Assembly: GCF_007556595.1 (NCBI RefSeq)
Contig: NZ_VJNB01000011.1
Coordinates: 30,624 to 94,623, forward strand
DNA: 64,000 nucleotides
DNA from: Tepidimonas alkaliphilus
Lineage (GTDB): Bacteria > Pseudomonadota > Gammaproteobacteria > Burkholderiales > Burkholderiaceae_C
Direction of reading: 5' to 3'
How positions within the stretch are numbered: position 1 is the first letter of the stretch; the number at the start of each line of letters is the position of its first letter. Shown piece after piece: positions 55,318 through 63,430 of this stretch. The notes beneath the pieces were generated by a model. It was given only the letters and a program-made list of their open reading frames with translations. It was not told the origin of the DNA and did no database searches. Position numbers and translations under genes: made by a program.

Positions 55318-55337
55318 GAGCCGCCGGCGGCGGCGCT

Positions 55338-56189
55338 TCAGCCCAAACCCAACCGCAGCGCCTGCACGCGCAGCGCCACGGCTTCAGCGTCGTCGGCGTC
55401 GGGCTGATGGCGCAGATAGCCTTCCAGATCGGCCAGCGCGCGCTCGAGCTGCCCCAGCTCGGCCCAGGTCAGGCCACGGTCGCGCCGCTCGGCCCAGTCG
55501 TCCGGCAGCACGCGCACCAGCCGTTCGCACACCGCGAGCAACCGCGGCCAGTCGCGCGCCAAGCGATGGATTTCCTTGAGGTTGCGCAGCACGCGCGCGA
55601 CGATGTCGCGCGCCGCCGCTGGCTGCAAAAACAGCTCCACCGGCACGTCAAAGTCGCCCACCAGCCCCTGGCGCCTTTTGTAAGGCTCCAGCCGCTCGGC
55701 CAGTTCCTCGCGGCTCAGCGACTGGCCCGTCAGCGGATCCACCACCACTTGGCCTAGCAACAGTTGAACCTTGACCAAAAAGTGCCCTGGGAAATTGACG
55801 CCGCTGGCGCGCAAGCCGATGCCGCGCGCCAGCTCCAGCCACAGCACCCCCAGCGTGATTGGCAAGCCGCGCCGCCGACGCAGCGCCAGGTGCAGGTAAC
55901 TCAGGTCAGGGTCGTCCCACTCGTGATCGGGGCCGCTGAACCCGAGCTCACGAAAAAAATAATGGTTTAACAGTCGCAGCCGCTGCAGGCTGCCGGCATC
56001 CGCCGGCAGACGGCGGCGCAGCCGCTGCAGCAGCCGCTCGACGTCGTCCAGCACCGCCTGCAGGTCCAGCTCCGGGTACTCGTCCAGCGCGACGGCGGCC
56101 ACGGCCTCCAGCAGCGGCAGGCCGTCGTCCTGCGCCACCAGCGCGGCGAAGTAGTCCAGCGTCGAAGGCGCGCGGGCAGTCCACGTCAT
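55338..56189 (-). CDS. SirB1 family protein (transglutaminase-like fold with TPR)
   Basis: A 283-residue protein of the SirB1/DUF transglutaminase-like family: helical N-terminus, YLHLALRRRRGLPITLGVLW, and GVNFPGHFLVKV near the pseudo-active site, then C-terminal TPR-like helices (RRDRGLTWAELGQLERALAD). The conserved cysteine of true transglutaminases is not seen, so catalysis is doubtful. Function is unknown; it follows murJ by 4 bases. Confidence 0.85.
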   Translation of the reverse strand: MTWTARAPSTLDYFAALVAQDDGLPLLEAVAAVALDEYPELDLQAVLDDVERLLQRLRRRLPADAGSLQRLRLLNHYFFRELGFSGPDHEWDDPDLSYLHLALRRRRGLPITLGVLWLELARGIGLRASGVNFPGHFLVKVQLLLGQVVVDPLTGQSLSREELAERLEPYKRRQGLVGDFDVPVELFLQPAAARDIVARVLRNLKEIHRLARDWPRLLAVCERLVRVLPDDWAERRDRGLTWAELGQLERALADLEGYLRHQPDADDAEAVALRVQALRLGLG

Positions 56190-56193
56190 GGCG

Positions 56194-57756
56194 CTACTTT
56201 CGCACAAATCGACGCAGCGGCAAACCCAGCAGGGCCAGCGCGCCGAAATACAGCAGCGCCGCGCCCACCAACACCGCAGCCAGCCAGCCGATGCGCGCCA
56301 GGCGCGACGGCGGCTGCAGCCACGGCAGGGCGTGCTGCGCCGCCAGCAGGGCGGCGGCCAGCAGCGCCGAGGCCGCCGCCACCTGCAGCGCGAAGCGCCT
56401 CCAGCCCGGCTGCGGCCGGTAGGCGCCGCGGCGCCGCAGCCCCACAAGCAGCCAGCCGGCGTTGAGCAGCGCGCCCAGCCCGATAGCCAGCGCCAGCCCG
56501 ACGTGCGCCAGCCACGGCACCAGCGCGGCATTGAGAGCCTGCGTCACCGCCAGCACCACCACCGCGATGCGCACCGGGGTGCGGATGTCCTGCCGCGCGT
56601 AGTAGCCCGGCGCCAGCACCTTGACGCCAATCAGCCCGAGCAGCCCGACGCCGTAGCCCATCAGCGCCAGCGCCGTCTGTCGCACGTCCTGCGCGGTAAA
56701 AGCGCCGTAGTGATACAGCACCGCCACCAGCGGCTCGGCCAGCGTCAGCAGCCCGACGGCGCTGGGCACGGCCAGCAGCACCACGCCGCGCAGCCCCCAG
56801 TCCAGCAGCTCGCTGTAACGCGCCGTCTCGCCAGCAGCTTGGGCGGCGGCCAGCTGCGGCAGCAGCACCACGCCCAGCGCCACCCCCAGCAGCGCGGTCG
56901 GAAATTCCATCAGTCGGTCGGCGTAGGTCAGCCACGACACGCTGCCCGGCGCCAGGTGCGAGGCGATCTGCGTGTTGATCAGCAGCGACACCTGCGCCAC
57001 CCCCACCCCAAGCAGCGCCGGCGCCATCAGCCTCAGGATGCGGCGCGTGCCGGGGTGACGCCAGCCGCGCGCCAGCGCCGCGGGTGTGACGCCAATGCGC
57101 GGCAGCAGCCCCAGCCGCGCCAGCGCCGGCACCTGCAGCGCCAGCTGCAGCGCCCCGCCCAGCATCACCCCGCCGGCCAGCGCCAGGATCGGCTCCACCC
57201 CGTGCCGCGCCAGCCACGGCGCGCCCCAGGTGGCGGCGGCGATCATCGCCACGTTCAGCAGCACCGGCGTGGCCGCCGGCACCGCGAAGCGCTTCCACGT
57301 GTTGAGGATGCCGGCGCTGAGCGCCACCAGCGACATGAAGCCGATGTAGGGGAACATCCAGCGCGTCAGCGTCACGGCGACGTCGAACGCCTGCGGCGTC
57401 TGGCGCAGCCCGGCGGCCATCGCCCACACCAGCAGCGGCGCGGCCAGCACCCCCAGCAGCGACGTCACCAGCAGCGCCCAGGCCAGCACCGTGGCCACGC
57501 GGTCGATCAGCTCACGCGTGGCGGCATCCCCCTCGGTGGCGCGCGTGGCCGCCAGCACCGGCACGAACGCCTGCGAGAACGCCCCTTCCGCAAACAGCCG
57601 CCGCAGCAGGTTGGGGATGCGGAACGCTACGTTGAAGGCGTCGGTCAAGGCGCTGGCGCCAAAGGTGGCGGCGATCAGCAGCTCGCGCGCCAGCCCCGTG
57701 ATGCGCGAGGCCAGCGTCCACAGCGACACCAGCGAGGCGGATTTGAACAGCGACAT
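56194..57756 (-). CDS. murJ: Lipid II flippase MurJ
   Basis: MurJ moves lipid II across the inner membrane for peptidoglycan synthesis. The 520-residue protein has about 14 hydrophobic helices and the MviN signature (SLVSLWTLASRITGLARELL, RIPNLLRRLFAEGAFSQAFV). It supplies the precursor for PBP2, encoded at 1143. It is divergent from the PHP phosphatase gene. Confidence 0.95.
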   Translation of the reverse strand: MSLFKSASLVSLWTLASRITGLARELLIAATFGASALTDAFNVAFRIPNLLRRLFAEGAFSQAFVPVLAATRATEGDAATRELIDRVATVLAWALLVTSLLGVLAAPLLVWAMAAGLRQTPQAFDVAVTLTRWMFPYIGFMSLVALSAGILNTWKRFAVPAATPVLLNVAMIAAATWGAPWLARHGVEPILALAGGVMLGGALQLALQVPALARLGLLPRIGVTPAALARGWRHPGTRRILRLMAPALLGVGVAQVSLLINTQIASHLAPGSVSWLTYADRLMEFPTALLGVALGVVLLPQLAAAQAAGETARYSELLDWGLRGVVLLAVPSAVGLLTLAEPLVAVLYHYGAFTAQDVRQTALALMGYGVGLLGLIGVKVLAPGYYARQDIRTPVRIAVVVLAVTQALNAALVPWLAHVGLALAIGLGALLNAGWLLVGLRRRGAYRPQPGWRRFALQVAAASALLAAALLAAQHALPWLQPPSRLARIGWLAAVLVGAALLYFGALALLGLPLRRFVRK

Positions 57757-57794
57757 CGGCGCGAGTGTAGCCGCGCCCCTACAATGCCCCGATC

Positions 57795-58652
57795 ATGGCC
57801 CTGCTCAACGCTGACCTGCACTGTCACTCCACCGTCTCCGACGGCACGCTGGAACCCGAGCAGCTGGCCGCGCGCGCCAAGGCCAACGGCGTGGAGCTGT
57901 GGGCGCTGACCGACCACGACGAAGTCGGTGGCCAGCACCGCGCGCGCGCCGCCGCGCAGGCGCTGGGGCTGCCTTACCTTTGCGGCGTGGAGATCTCGGT
58001 GACGTTCGCCGGCCTGACGGTGCACATCGTCGGCCTCGGCATCGACCCCGACGACCCGCAGCTGCTGCAGGGGCTGGCGCGCACGCGTGGCGGGCGCGAG
58101 CAGCGCGCGCGCGAGATGGCTGAGCAGCTGGCTGCGGTCGGCATTCCCGGCGCCTTCGAGGGCGCGCTGAAGTATGTCGGCAATCCGCAACTGATCTCGC
58201 GCACGCATTTTGCGCGCTACCTGGTCGAGACCGGAGTCTGCCACGACACGCACGAGGTGTTTCGCCGCTTCCTCACCGAGGGCAAGCCCGGCTTCGTCGA
58301 GCACCGCTGGGCGGCGCTGGGCGATGCGGTGCGCTGGATCCGTGACGCCGGCGGCGTGGCCGTCATCGCCCACCCGGCGCGCTACGCCCACCCAAGCCCG
58401 ACGCACGAATACGCGCTGTTCGAGGAATTCAAGGCGCACGGCGGGCAGGCGGTGGAGGTCGTCACCGGCAGCCACAGCAGCGCCGAGATCGTGCGCTATG
58501 CGGAACTGGCGCGCGAGTTCGGGCTGGCAGCCTCGCGCGGCAGCGACTTCCACAGCCCTGAAGAATCCCACTGCGACCTCGGCGCGCTGCCGTGGCTGGA
58601 CGGGCGCCTAACCCCGGTGTGGGAATTGCTGGCCCACCGCATCGTGCACTGA
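57795..58652 (+). CDS. PHP-domain 3',5'-nucleoside bisphosphate phosphatase (RNase AM/YciV-like)
   Basis: A 285-residue PHP-fold metalloenzyme. Metal ligands are in ADLHCHSTVSDGTLEPEQL (His9, His11), ALTDHDEVGG, VAVIAHPARYAH and GSDFHSPEE. Homologues dephosphorylate 3',5'-bisphosphates such as pAp and act as 5'-3' exonucleases on short RNA; the E. coli YciV gene lies beside yciO, as here. A TACAAT at 57780-57785 may be its -10 box. Confidence 0.9.
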   Translation: MALLNADLHCHSTVSDGTLEPEQLAARAKANGVELWALTDHDEVGGQHRARAAAQALGLPYLCGVEISVTFAGLTVHIVGLGIDPDDPQLLQGLARTRGGREQRAREMAEQLAAVGIPGAFEGALKYVGNPQLISRTHFARYLVETGVCHDTHEVFRRFLTEGKPGFVEHRWAALGDAVRWIRDAGGVAVIAHPARYAHPSPTHEYALFEEFKAHGGQAVEVVTGSHSSAEIVRYAELAREFGLAASRGSDFHSPEESHCDLGALPWLDGRLTPVWELLAHRIVH

Positions 58653-58682
58653 GCAGGCGCCGCATCTGCACAAGCCCCGCCG

Positions 58683-59321
58683 ATGGCGCAGCGCTTCGAA
58701 CTCCACCCCACCCACCCGCAGCCGCGCCTGCTGCGCCAGGCGGTGCAGATGCTGCAGGCTGGCGGCGTGCTGGCCGTGCCAACCGACTCCAGCTACGCGC
58801 TGGTGTGCCACCTCGACGACAAGGCCGCCGCCGAGCGGCTGCGCCGCATCCGCGGGGTGGATGAGCGGCACCACCTGACGCTGCTGTGCCGCGACCTATC
58901 GGAGCTGGCAGCCTACGCGCGCGTGGACAACCGACAATATCGGCTGCTGAAGGCCGCCACCCCCGGCCCCTACACCTTCATTCTGACCGCCACCCGAGAG
59001 GTGCCGCGGCGGCTCAGCCACCCGTCGCGCAAGACCATCGGCCTGCGCGTGCCCGATCATCCCGTGCCACTGGCGTTGCTGGCTGCGCACGGCGCCCCCC
59101 TGCTGGCCACGACGCTGATCCTACCCGGCCAGACCGAGCCGCTCAACGACGCCGAGGAGATTCGCGCGCGCCTGCAGCACGAGCTGGCCGCCGTGCTGGA
59201 CGCCGGCGCTTGCCCCGCACAGCCCACCACGGTGGTGGATCTGACGCCGATGGATGGCGGCGGCGAGCCGGAGGTCGTGCGCCGCGGGCGCGGGCCGCTG
59301 GCCTCGCTGGGCCTGGCCTGA
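58683..59321 (+). CDS. Sua5/YciO/YrdC family protein
   Basis: A 212-residue protein of the threonylcarbamoyl-AMP synthase superfamily, closest to YciO. It has the fold signature GGVLAVPTDSSYALVCHLDD, HHLTLLCRDLSELAAYARV and PGPYTFILTATREVP. The KxR/SxN signature of the true TsaC/Sua5 enzymes is only partly met, so it may be a paralogue rather than the tRNA t6A enzyme. It lies 30 bases after the PHP gene, forming a conserved pair. Confidence 0.88.
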   Translation: MAQRFELHPTHPQPRLLRQAVQMLQAGGVLAVPTDSSYALVCHLDDKAAAERLRRIRGVDERHHLTLLCRDLSELAAYARVDNRQYRLLKAATPGPYTFILTATREVPRRLSHPSRKTIGLRVPDHPVPLALLAAHGAPLLATTLILPGQTEPLNDAEEIRARLQHELAAVLDAGACPAQPTTVVDLTPMDGGGEPEVVRRGRGPLASLGLA

Positions 59322-59347
59322 AGCGGCCGCGCTGCGACAATACGCCG

Positions 59348-60016
59348 ATGGACGTCGCCCACCTGATCCAAACCGTCACGGTTTACGCGCTGCCAGTGCT
59401 GTTTGCCATCACGCTGCACGAAGCCGCCCACGGCTACGCCGCGCGGCACTTCGGCGACCCCACCGCCGAGCGGCTCGGCCGCATCACGCTCAACCCGCTG
59501 CCGCACATCGACCCGATCGGCACCGTGGCCATGCCGCTGCTGCTGTACTTCGCCACCGCCGGCAACTTCCTGTTCGGCTACGCGCGGCCGGTGCCGGTGG
59601 ACATGAGCCGCCTGCGGCATCCCAAACGCGACATGATCTGGGTGGCGCTGGCCGGCCCCGGGGCCAATCTGATCCAAGCGCTGGGCTGGGCGGCGCTGGG
59701 CTACGTGCTGTCGGCGCTGGCGATCGAAGAGCCATTCTTCCACGCCATGGCGCGCGCCGGGGTGCTGGTCAACGTCGTCATGTTCGCGTTCAACCTCTTC
59801 CCGCTGCCGCCGCTGGACGGCGGCCGCATCCTGGTCGGGTTGCTGCCGCCGCGGCCGGCGCTGGCGGTGGCGCGCGTGGAGCCGTATGGCTTTTTCATCG
59901 TGATGGCGCTGGTCATCACCGGCGTCGTCAGCACGCTGTGGCTACGCCCGCTGATGCAACTGACGTTGCAAGCCATCCAGCTCGTTCTGGCGCCGCTGCG
60001 CTGGCTGCTGTTCTGA
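59348..60016 (+). CDS. M50 site-2-type metalloprotease
   Basis: A 222-residue integral membrane zinc protease. The HExxH motif (His24-Glu25, His28) lies in ITLHEAAHGYAARHFGDP in the first helix, and the second zinc-ligand motif in PLPPLDGGRILVGLLP. It has about five or six membrane helices and no PDZ domain, so it is not RseP. Substrates are unknown. It sits between the yciO-like gene and trpS. Confidence 0.9.
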   Translation: MDVAHLIQTVTVYALPVLFAITLHEAAHGYAARHFGDPTAERLGRITLNPLPHIDPIGTVAMPLLLYFATAGNFLFGYARPVPVDMSRLRHPKRDMIWVALAGPGANLIQALGWAALGYVLSALAIEEPFFHAMARAGVLVNVVMFAFNLFPLPPLDGGRILVGLLPPRPALAVARVEPYGFFIVMALVITGVVSTLWLRPLMQLTLQAIQLVLAPLRWLLF

Positions 60017-60059
60017 CGTTGTCCACCGCCCATTGCCCGCCCCGCTTTCAACGGTGTTC

Positions 60060-61367
60060 ATGCCTATGTCCGCTGCCAATCCGATCCGTGTCCTTACGGG
60101 TATCAAGCCCTCCGGCACCCCGCACCTTGGCAACTACGTCGGCGCCATCCGCCCCACCGTGCGCGCCAGCCGCCAGAGCGGCATCGACAGCTTCCTGTTC
60201 CTGGCCGACTATCACGCGCTGATCTCCACGCACGAGCCGGCGCGCGTGCAACGCTCCACGCTGGAGATCGCCGCCACCTGGATCGCCTGCGGGCTTGATC
60301 CCGAACGCGTCACCTTTTATCGACAATCCGACATCCCGGAAATCCCCGAACTTGCCTGGCTGCTGGCCTGCGTCGGCGGCAAGGGCATGCTCAACCGCGC
60401 GCACGCCTACAAGGCCATGGTCGATCTCAACGCGACGGCGGGACGCGAGCCTGACGATGGCGTGTCGGTCGGGCTGTTTCTGTATCCGGTGCTAATGGCC
60501 GCCGACATCCTGATGTTCAACGCACACCGCGTGCCGGTCGGGCGCGACCAGATCCAGCACGTCGAGATGGCGCGCGACCTGGCCAGCAGCTTCAACCACC
60601 GCTACGGCGAGCACTTTACGCTGCCGCAGGCCGAGATCGACGAGCAGGTGGCCACGCTGCCGGGCCTGGACGGGCGCAAGATGAGCAAGAGCTACGACAA
60701 CGTCATCCCGCTGTTCGCGCCGCGCGAGCAGCTGCGCCGGCTCATCATGGGCATCGTCACCGACTCGCGCGCGCCCGGTGAGCCCAAGCCCACCGACGGC
60801 AACGCGATCTTCCAGATCTACCAGGCGTTCGCCACGGCGGAGGAGACGGCGGCGCTGGCGCGCGACTTCGCCGCCGGCCTGGCCTGGAGCGAGGCCAAGG
60901 AGCGCCTGTTCGAGCGCATCGACCGCGAGATCGCGCCGATGCGCGCCGCTTACGACGAGCTGATCGCCCACCCGCAACGCGTCGAGGCCATCCTGCAGGC
61001 CGGCGCGGCCAAGGCGCGCGCGATCGCCACCCCGTTCGCGCAGCGGTTGCGCCGCGCGGTCGGCCTGCGGCCGCTGACCGAACTGGCCGAGGCGCCGGCC
61101 GCCACGGCCCCGGCCAAGGCGGCGCGCCCACTCGTCAAGCAGTACCGCGAGACCGACGGACGCTTCTACTTCAAGCTGACCGACGCGCGCGGCCACGTGC
61201 TGCTGCAAAGCGCCGGCTTCGACTCCCCGCGCGAAGCCGGCCAGGCGGTGGCGCGCCTGAGGGCCGACGGCTGGGCCGCCTGCGCCGACCTGCACGCGCG
61301 CGTGCAGGCGCATGCGGATGCCGCCACCATCGAAGCAGCCCTGGCGGCGCTGCGCGACGATAGCTAA
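60060..61367 (+). CDS. trpS: Tryptophanyl-tRNA synthetase with DUF1508-like C-terminal tail
   Basis: TrpRS charges tRNA-Trp. The class I motifs are PSGTPHLGNYVGA (residues 17-29) and RKMSKSYDN (about 206). The protein is 435 residues, about 90-100 longer than E. coli TrpRS. After a Pro/Ala linker, residues about 363-410 (RFYFKLTDARGHVLLQSAGF) resemble the YegP/DUF1508 fold. This extension is my reading of the pattern, not a search result. ATG 60066 is an alternative start two codons in. Confidence 0.95.
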   Translation: MPMSAANPIRVLTGIKPSGTPHLGNYVGAIRPTVRASRQSGIDSFLFLADYHALISTHEPARVQRSTLEIAATWIACGLDPERVTFYRQSDIPEIPELAWLLACVGGKGMLNRAHAYKAMVDLNATAGREPDDGVSVGLFLYPVLMAADILMFNAHRVPVGRDQIQHVEMARDLASSFNHRYGEHFTLPQAEIDEQVATLPGLDGRKMSKSYDNVIPLFAPREQLRRLIMGIVTDSRAPGEPKPTDGNAIFQIYQAFATAEETAALARDFAAGLAWSEAKERLFERIDREIAPMRAAYDELIAHPQRVEAILQAGAAKARAIATPFAQRLRRAVGLRPLTELAEAPAATAPAKAARPLVKQYRETDGRFYFKLTDARGHVLLQSAGFDSPREAGQAVARLRADGWAACADLHARVQAHADAATIEAALAALRDDS

Positions 61368-61454
61368 CGCCCCGCGGCTTCGACGGCAACGCCCGCAGCC
61401 CAGGCTCGGGGAAGTTTTCTTCGCTTTGCTACAATGCGAGCCTTCGGCGTCTGT

Positions 61455-61547
61455 GGAGAGATGGCAGAGTGGTCGAATGCGCCGGACTCGAAATCCGGTA
61501 TACGGGATTTCCCCGTATCGAGGGTTCGAATCCCTCTCTCTCCGCCA
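61455..61547 (+). tRNA. tRNA-Ser(CGA)
   Basis: A 93-base class II tRNA with CCA encoded. The acceptor stem GGAGAGA pairs with TCTCTCC, the anticodon stem-loop CCGGACTCGAAATCCGG gives anticodon CGA, the long variable arm is TACGGGATTTCCCCGTA, and the T-arm is AGGGTTCGAATCCCT. TACAAT at 61430-61435 may be the -10 box. It marks the boundary to a less conserved stretch. Confidence 0.96.
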
Positions 61548-61560
61548 AGTCATGCCGTCG

Positions 61561-61583
61561 CCCTCTTGTTTCCAAGAGGGTTT
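61561..61583 (+). terminator. Terminator after tRNA-Ser
   Basis: CCCTCTTG and CAAGAGGG form a perfect 8-bp stem with a TTTC loop, followed by TTT, 14 bases after the tRNA. Confidence 0.7.
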
Positions 61584-61706
61584 CAAGCTTAATGCTTCAA
61601 GGGTTATCAACTCAGTTATAACCTGACTGGGCTTTTCGGTCATTGGGATCCAGCCGCGTCCCTTCAGATTCGTCACTCCTTTATTGATTCTCAACACCGA
61701 GACGGT

Positions 61707-62007
61707 TGTTGCATCAGGTGTACTCTAAACCTTCTTTCCTGACATAATGGATCGGCATAAGGAGAGAAGGATGAACGCGGAGCTGAAGCTGGCGCAGCAG
61801 CGGCTGTCGGTGCTGGAGCTGGCGCAGGCGCTGGGCAATGTGAGTGAGGCGTGCCGGCGCCGGGGCATGACGCGCACGCAGTTTTACGAGTACAAGCGCC
61901 GCTTCCAGACGCATGGGATTGAGGGGCTGAAGGATCTGCCGCCGATCCCGAAGAGCCACCCGATGAGCACACCGGCGCAGGTGGTGCAGCGCATCGTGGA
62001 GCTGGCC
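61707..62007 (+). mobile_element. Truncated IS481-type element, left end
   Basis: The stretch from TGTTGCATCAGGTGTACTC (61707) through about 62007 looks like the left end and the first third of the transposase gene of an IS481-like element. The encoded N-terminal helix-turn-helix region ([36 protein letters not shown]) is typical. The DDE catalytic domain and right end are missing, so it cannot move by itself. The exact left boundary is inferred. Confidence 0.6.
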
Positions 62008-62364
62008 GACATGGACGAGGAGGACCGGCTCGCCTTCCTGCGCGAGCTGGGGCTGCAGGAGCCGGGCCTCAACCGCCTGATCCGCGCCGCCTACGACTTG
62101 CTCGGGCTGCAGACCTACTTCACCGCTGGCGAGAAGGAAGTGCGCGCCTGGACGATCCGCAAAGGTTTCACCGCCCCGCAGGCCGCCGGCGTCATTCACA
62201 GCGACTTTGAGCGCGGCTTTATCCGCGCGCAGACGATCGCCTTTGACGACTTCATCCGCTATGGCGGCGAGCAGGGCGCCAGGGAGGCTGGCCGCATGCG
62301 GGCCGAGGGCAAGGACTACGTCGTGCAGGATGGCGACGTGATGCACTTTTTGTTCAACGTCTGA
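61771..62364 (+). CDS. Chimeric ORF: IS481 transposase N-terminus fused to YchF C-terminus
   Basis: The 197-residue product joins two unrelated parts in one open frame. Residues 1-79 are an IS481-family transposase N-terminus ([37 protein letters not shown]). Residues about 80-197 ([57 protein letters not shown]) are the end of the ribosome-associated ATPase YchF/OLA1, including the whole TGS domain. The YchF G domain and coiled coil are gone. ATG 61771 has AAGGAG at 61759-61764, so the fusion could be translated. It is likely a decayed ychF fragment formed by an IS-linked deletion; function is doubtful. Confidence 0.8.
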   Translation: MNAELKLAQQRLSVLELAQALGNVSEACRRRGMTRTQFYEYKRRFQTHGIEGLKDLPPIPKSHPMSTPAQVVQRIVELADMDEEDRLAFLRELGLQEPGLNRLIRAAYDLLGLQTYFTAGEKEVRAWTIRKGFTAPQAAGVIHSDFERGFIRAQTIAFDDFIRYGGEQGAREAGRMRAEGKDYVVQDGDVMHFLFNV

Positions 62365-62395
62365 ACCGCGCGGGCGGCGCGAGGGAGGGGTGGAG

Positions 62396-63430
62396 GTGAA
62401 CATCCTGTTGACCGGCGGAGCCGGCTACATCGGCAGCCACACCGCCGTGGTGCTGCAACAGGCCGGCCACCATGTCGTGCTGCTGGACAACCTCAGCAAC
62501 AGCGACGCCGGTGTGGCCGAGCGCATCGGCCGCATCACCGGGCAGCGTCCGCCGCTGGAGGTGGCCGACGTGCTCGACACGGCCAGGGTACGCGCGACGC
62601 TGCGCGCGCATGCGGTGGACGCCGTCATCCATTTCGCGGGCCTGAAGGCCGTGGGCGAGTCGGTGGCGCAGCCACTGGCCTACTTCCACAACAACGTCGC
62701 GGGCGCCATCAGCCTGCTGCGCGCGATGGCCGAGGAAGGCGTGCGCCAGCTGGTGTTTTCCAGCAGCGCCACCGTCTATGGGCAGCCGCAGTACCTGCCG
62801 CTGGACGAGGCGCACCCGACCGGTGCCACCAACCCCTACGGCCGCACCAAGCTGCACATCGAGGAGATGCTGCGCGATCTTGCGGCCAGCGACCCCGAGT
62901 GGCGCATCGCCATCCTGCGCTACTTCAACCCGGTCGGCGCGCACGACAGCGCCCTGATCGGCGAGGATCCGCAGGGCATCCCCAACAACCTCATGCCCTA
63001 CATCGCGCGCGTGGCTGCCGGGCGGCTGCCGCAGCTCAACGTCTGGGGCGACGACTACCCCACGCCCGACGGCACCGGCGTGCGCGACTACATCCACGTG
63101 ATGGACCTGGCCGAGGGCCACCGCGCGGCGCTGGATCACCTCACCCGCACCGACCAGCCCTGTGACGTCTTCAACCTCGGCACTGGCCGCGGCACGAGTG
63201 TCCTGGAGATGGTGCGCGCCTTCGAGCGGGCCAGCGGCCGGCCCGTGCCGTACCGCATCGCCGCGCGCCGCCCGGGCGACGTGGCCGCCTGCTGGGCCGA
63301 CCCGTCGAAGGCCGAGCGCGTGCTGGGCTGGCGCGCCACGCGCGGCGTGGAGGCGATGTGCGCGTCGGCGTGGGCCTTCATCGCGCGCACGGCGGCCGCG
63401 GACGTCGCCAAAGTGCCGGAAGCGTCGTGA
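62396..63430 (+). CDS. galE: UDP-glucose 4-epimerase
   Basis: GalE interconverts UDP-glucose and UDP-galactose for surface sugars. The 344-residue extended short-chain dehydrogenase has the NAD motif LLTGGAGYIGSHTAVVLQ, SSSATVYGQPQYLPLDE, the YxxxK pair in TNPYGRTKLHIEEML, and RYFNPVGAH. The start is probably GTG 62396 with GGAGGGG five bases upstream; GTG 62390 is also in frame. Its stop overlaps the next ATG by one base. Confidence 0.95.
   Translation: MNILLTGGAGYIGSHTAVVLQQAGHHVVLLDNLSNSDAGVAERIGRITGQRPPLEVADVLDTARVRATLRAHAVDAVIHFAGLKAVGESVAQPLAYFHNNVAGAISLLRAMAEEGVRQLVFSSSATVYGQPQYLPLDEAHPTGATNPYGRTKLHIEEMLRDLAASDPEWRIAILRYFNPVGAHDSALIGEDPQGIPNNLMPYIARVAAGRLPQLNVWGDDYPTPDGTGVRDYIHVMDLAEGHRAALDHLTRTDQPCDVFNLGTGRGTSVLEMVRAFERASGRPVPYRIAARRPGDVAACWADPSKAERVLGWRATRGVEAMCASAWAFIARTAAADVAKVPEAS

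Noticed and set aside
55320..55331. GCCGCCGGCGGC palindrome between convergent purM and the SirB1-like gene as terminator
   Set aside because: Short, no T-run, and the sequence type is frequent by chance here.
58683..59321. Calling this gene tsaC/sua5 outright
   Set aside because: Its neighbourhood with the PHP phosphatase fits yciO, and the full tRNA t6A enzyme signature is not clear.
59348..60016. Calling the M50 protease RseP
   Set aside because: It is only 222 residues and lacks the PDZ domains of RseP; it is also far from the rpoE region.
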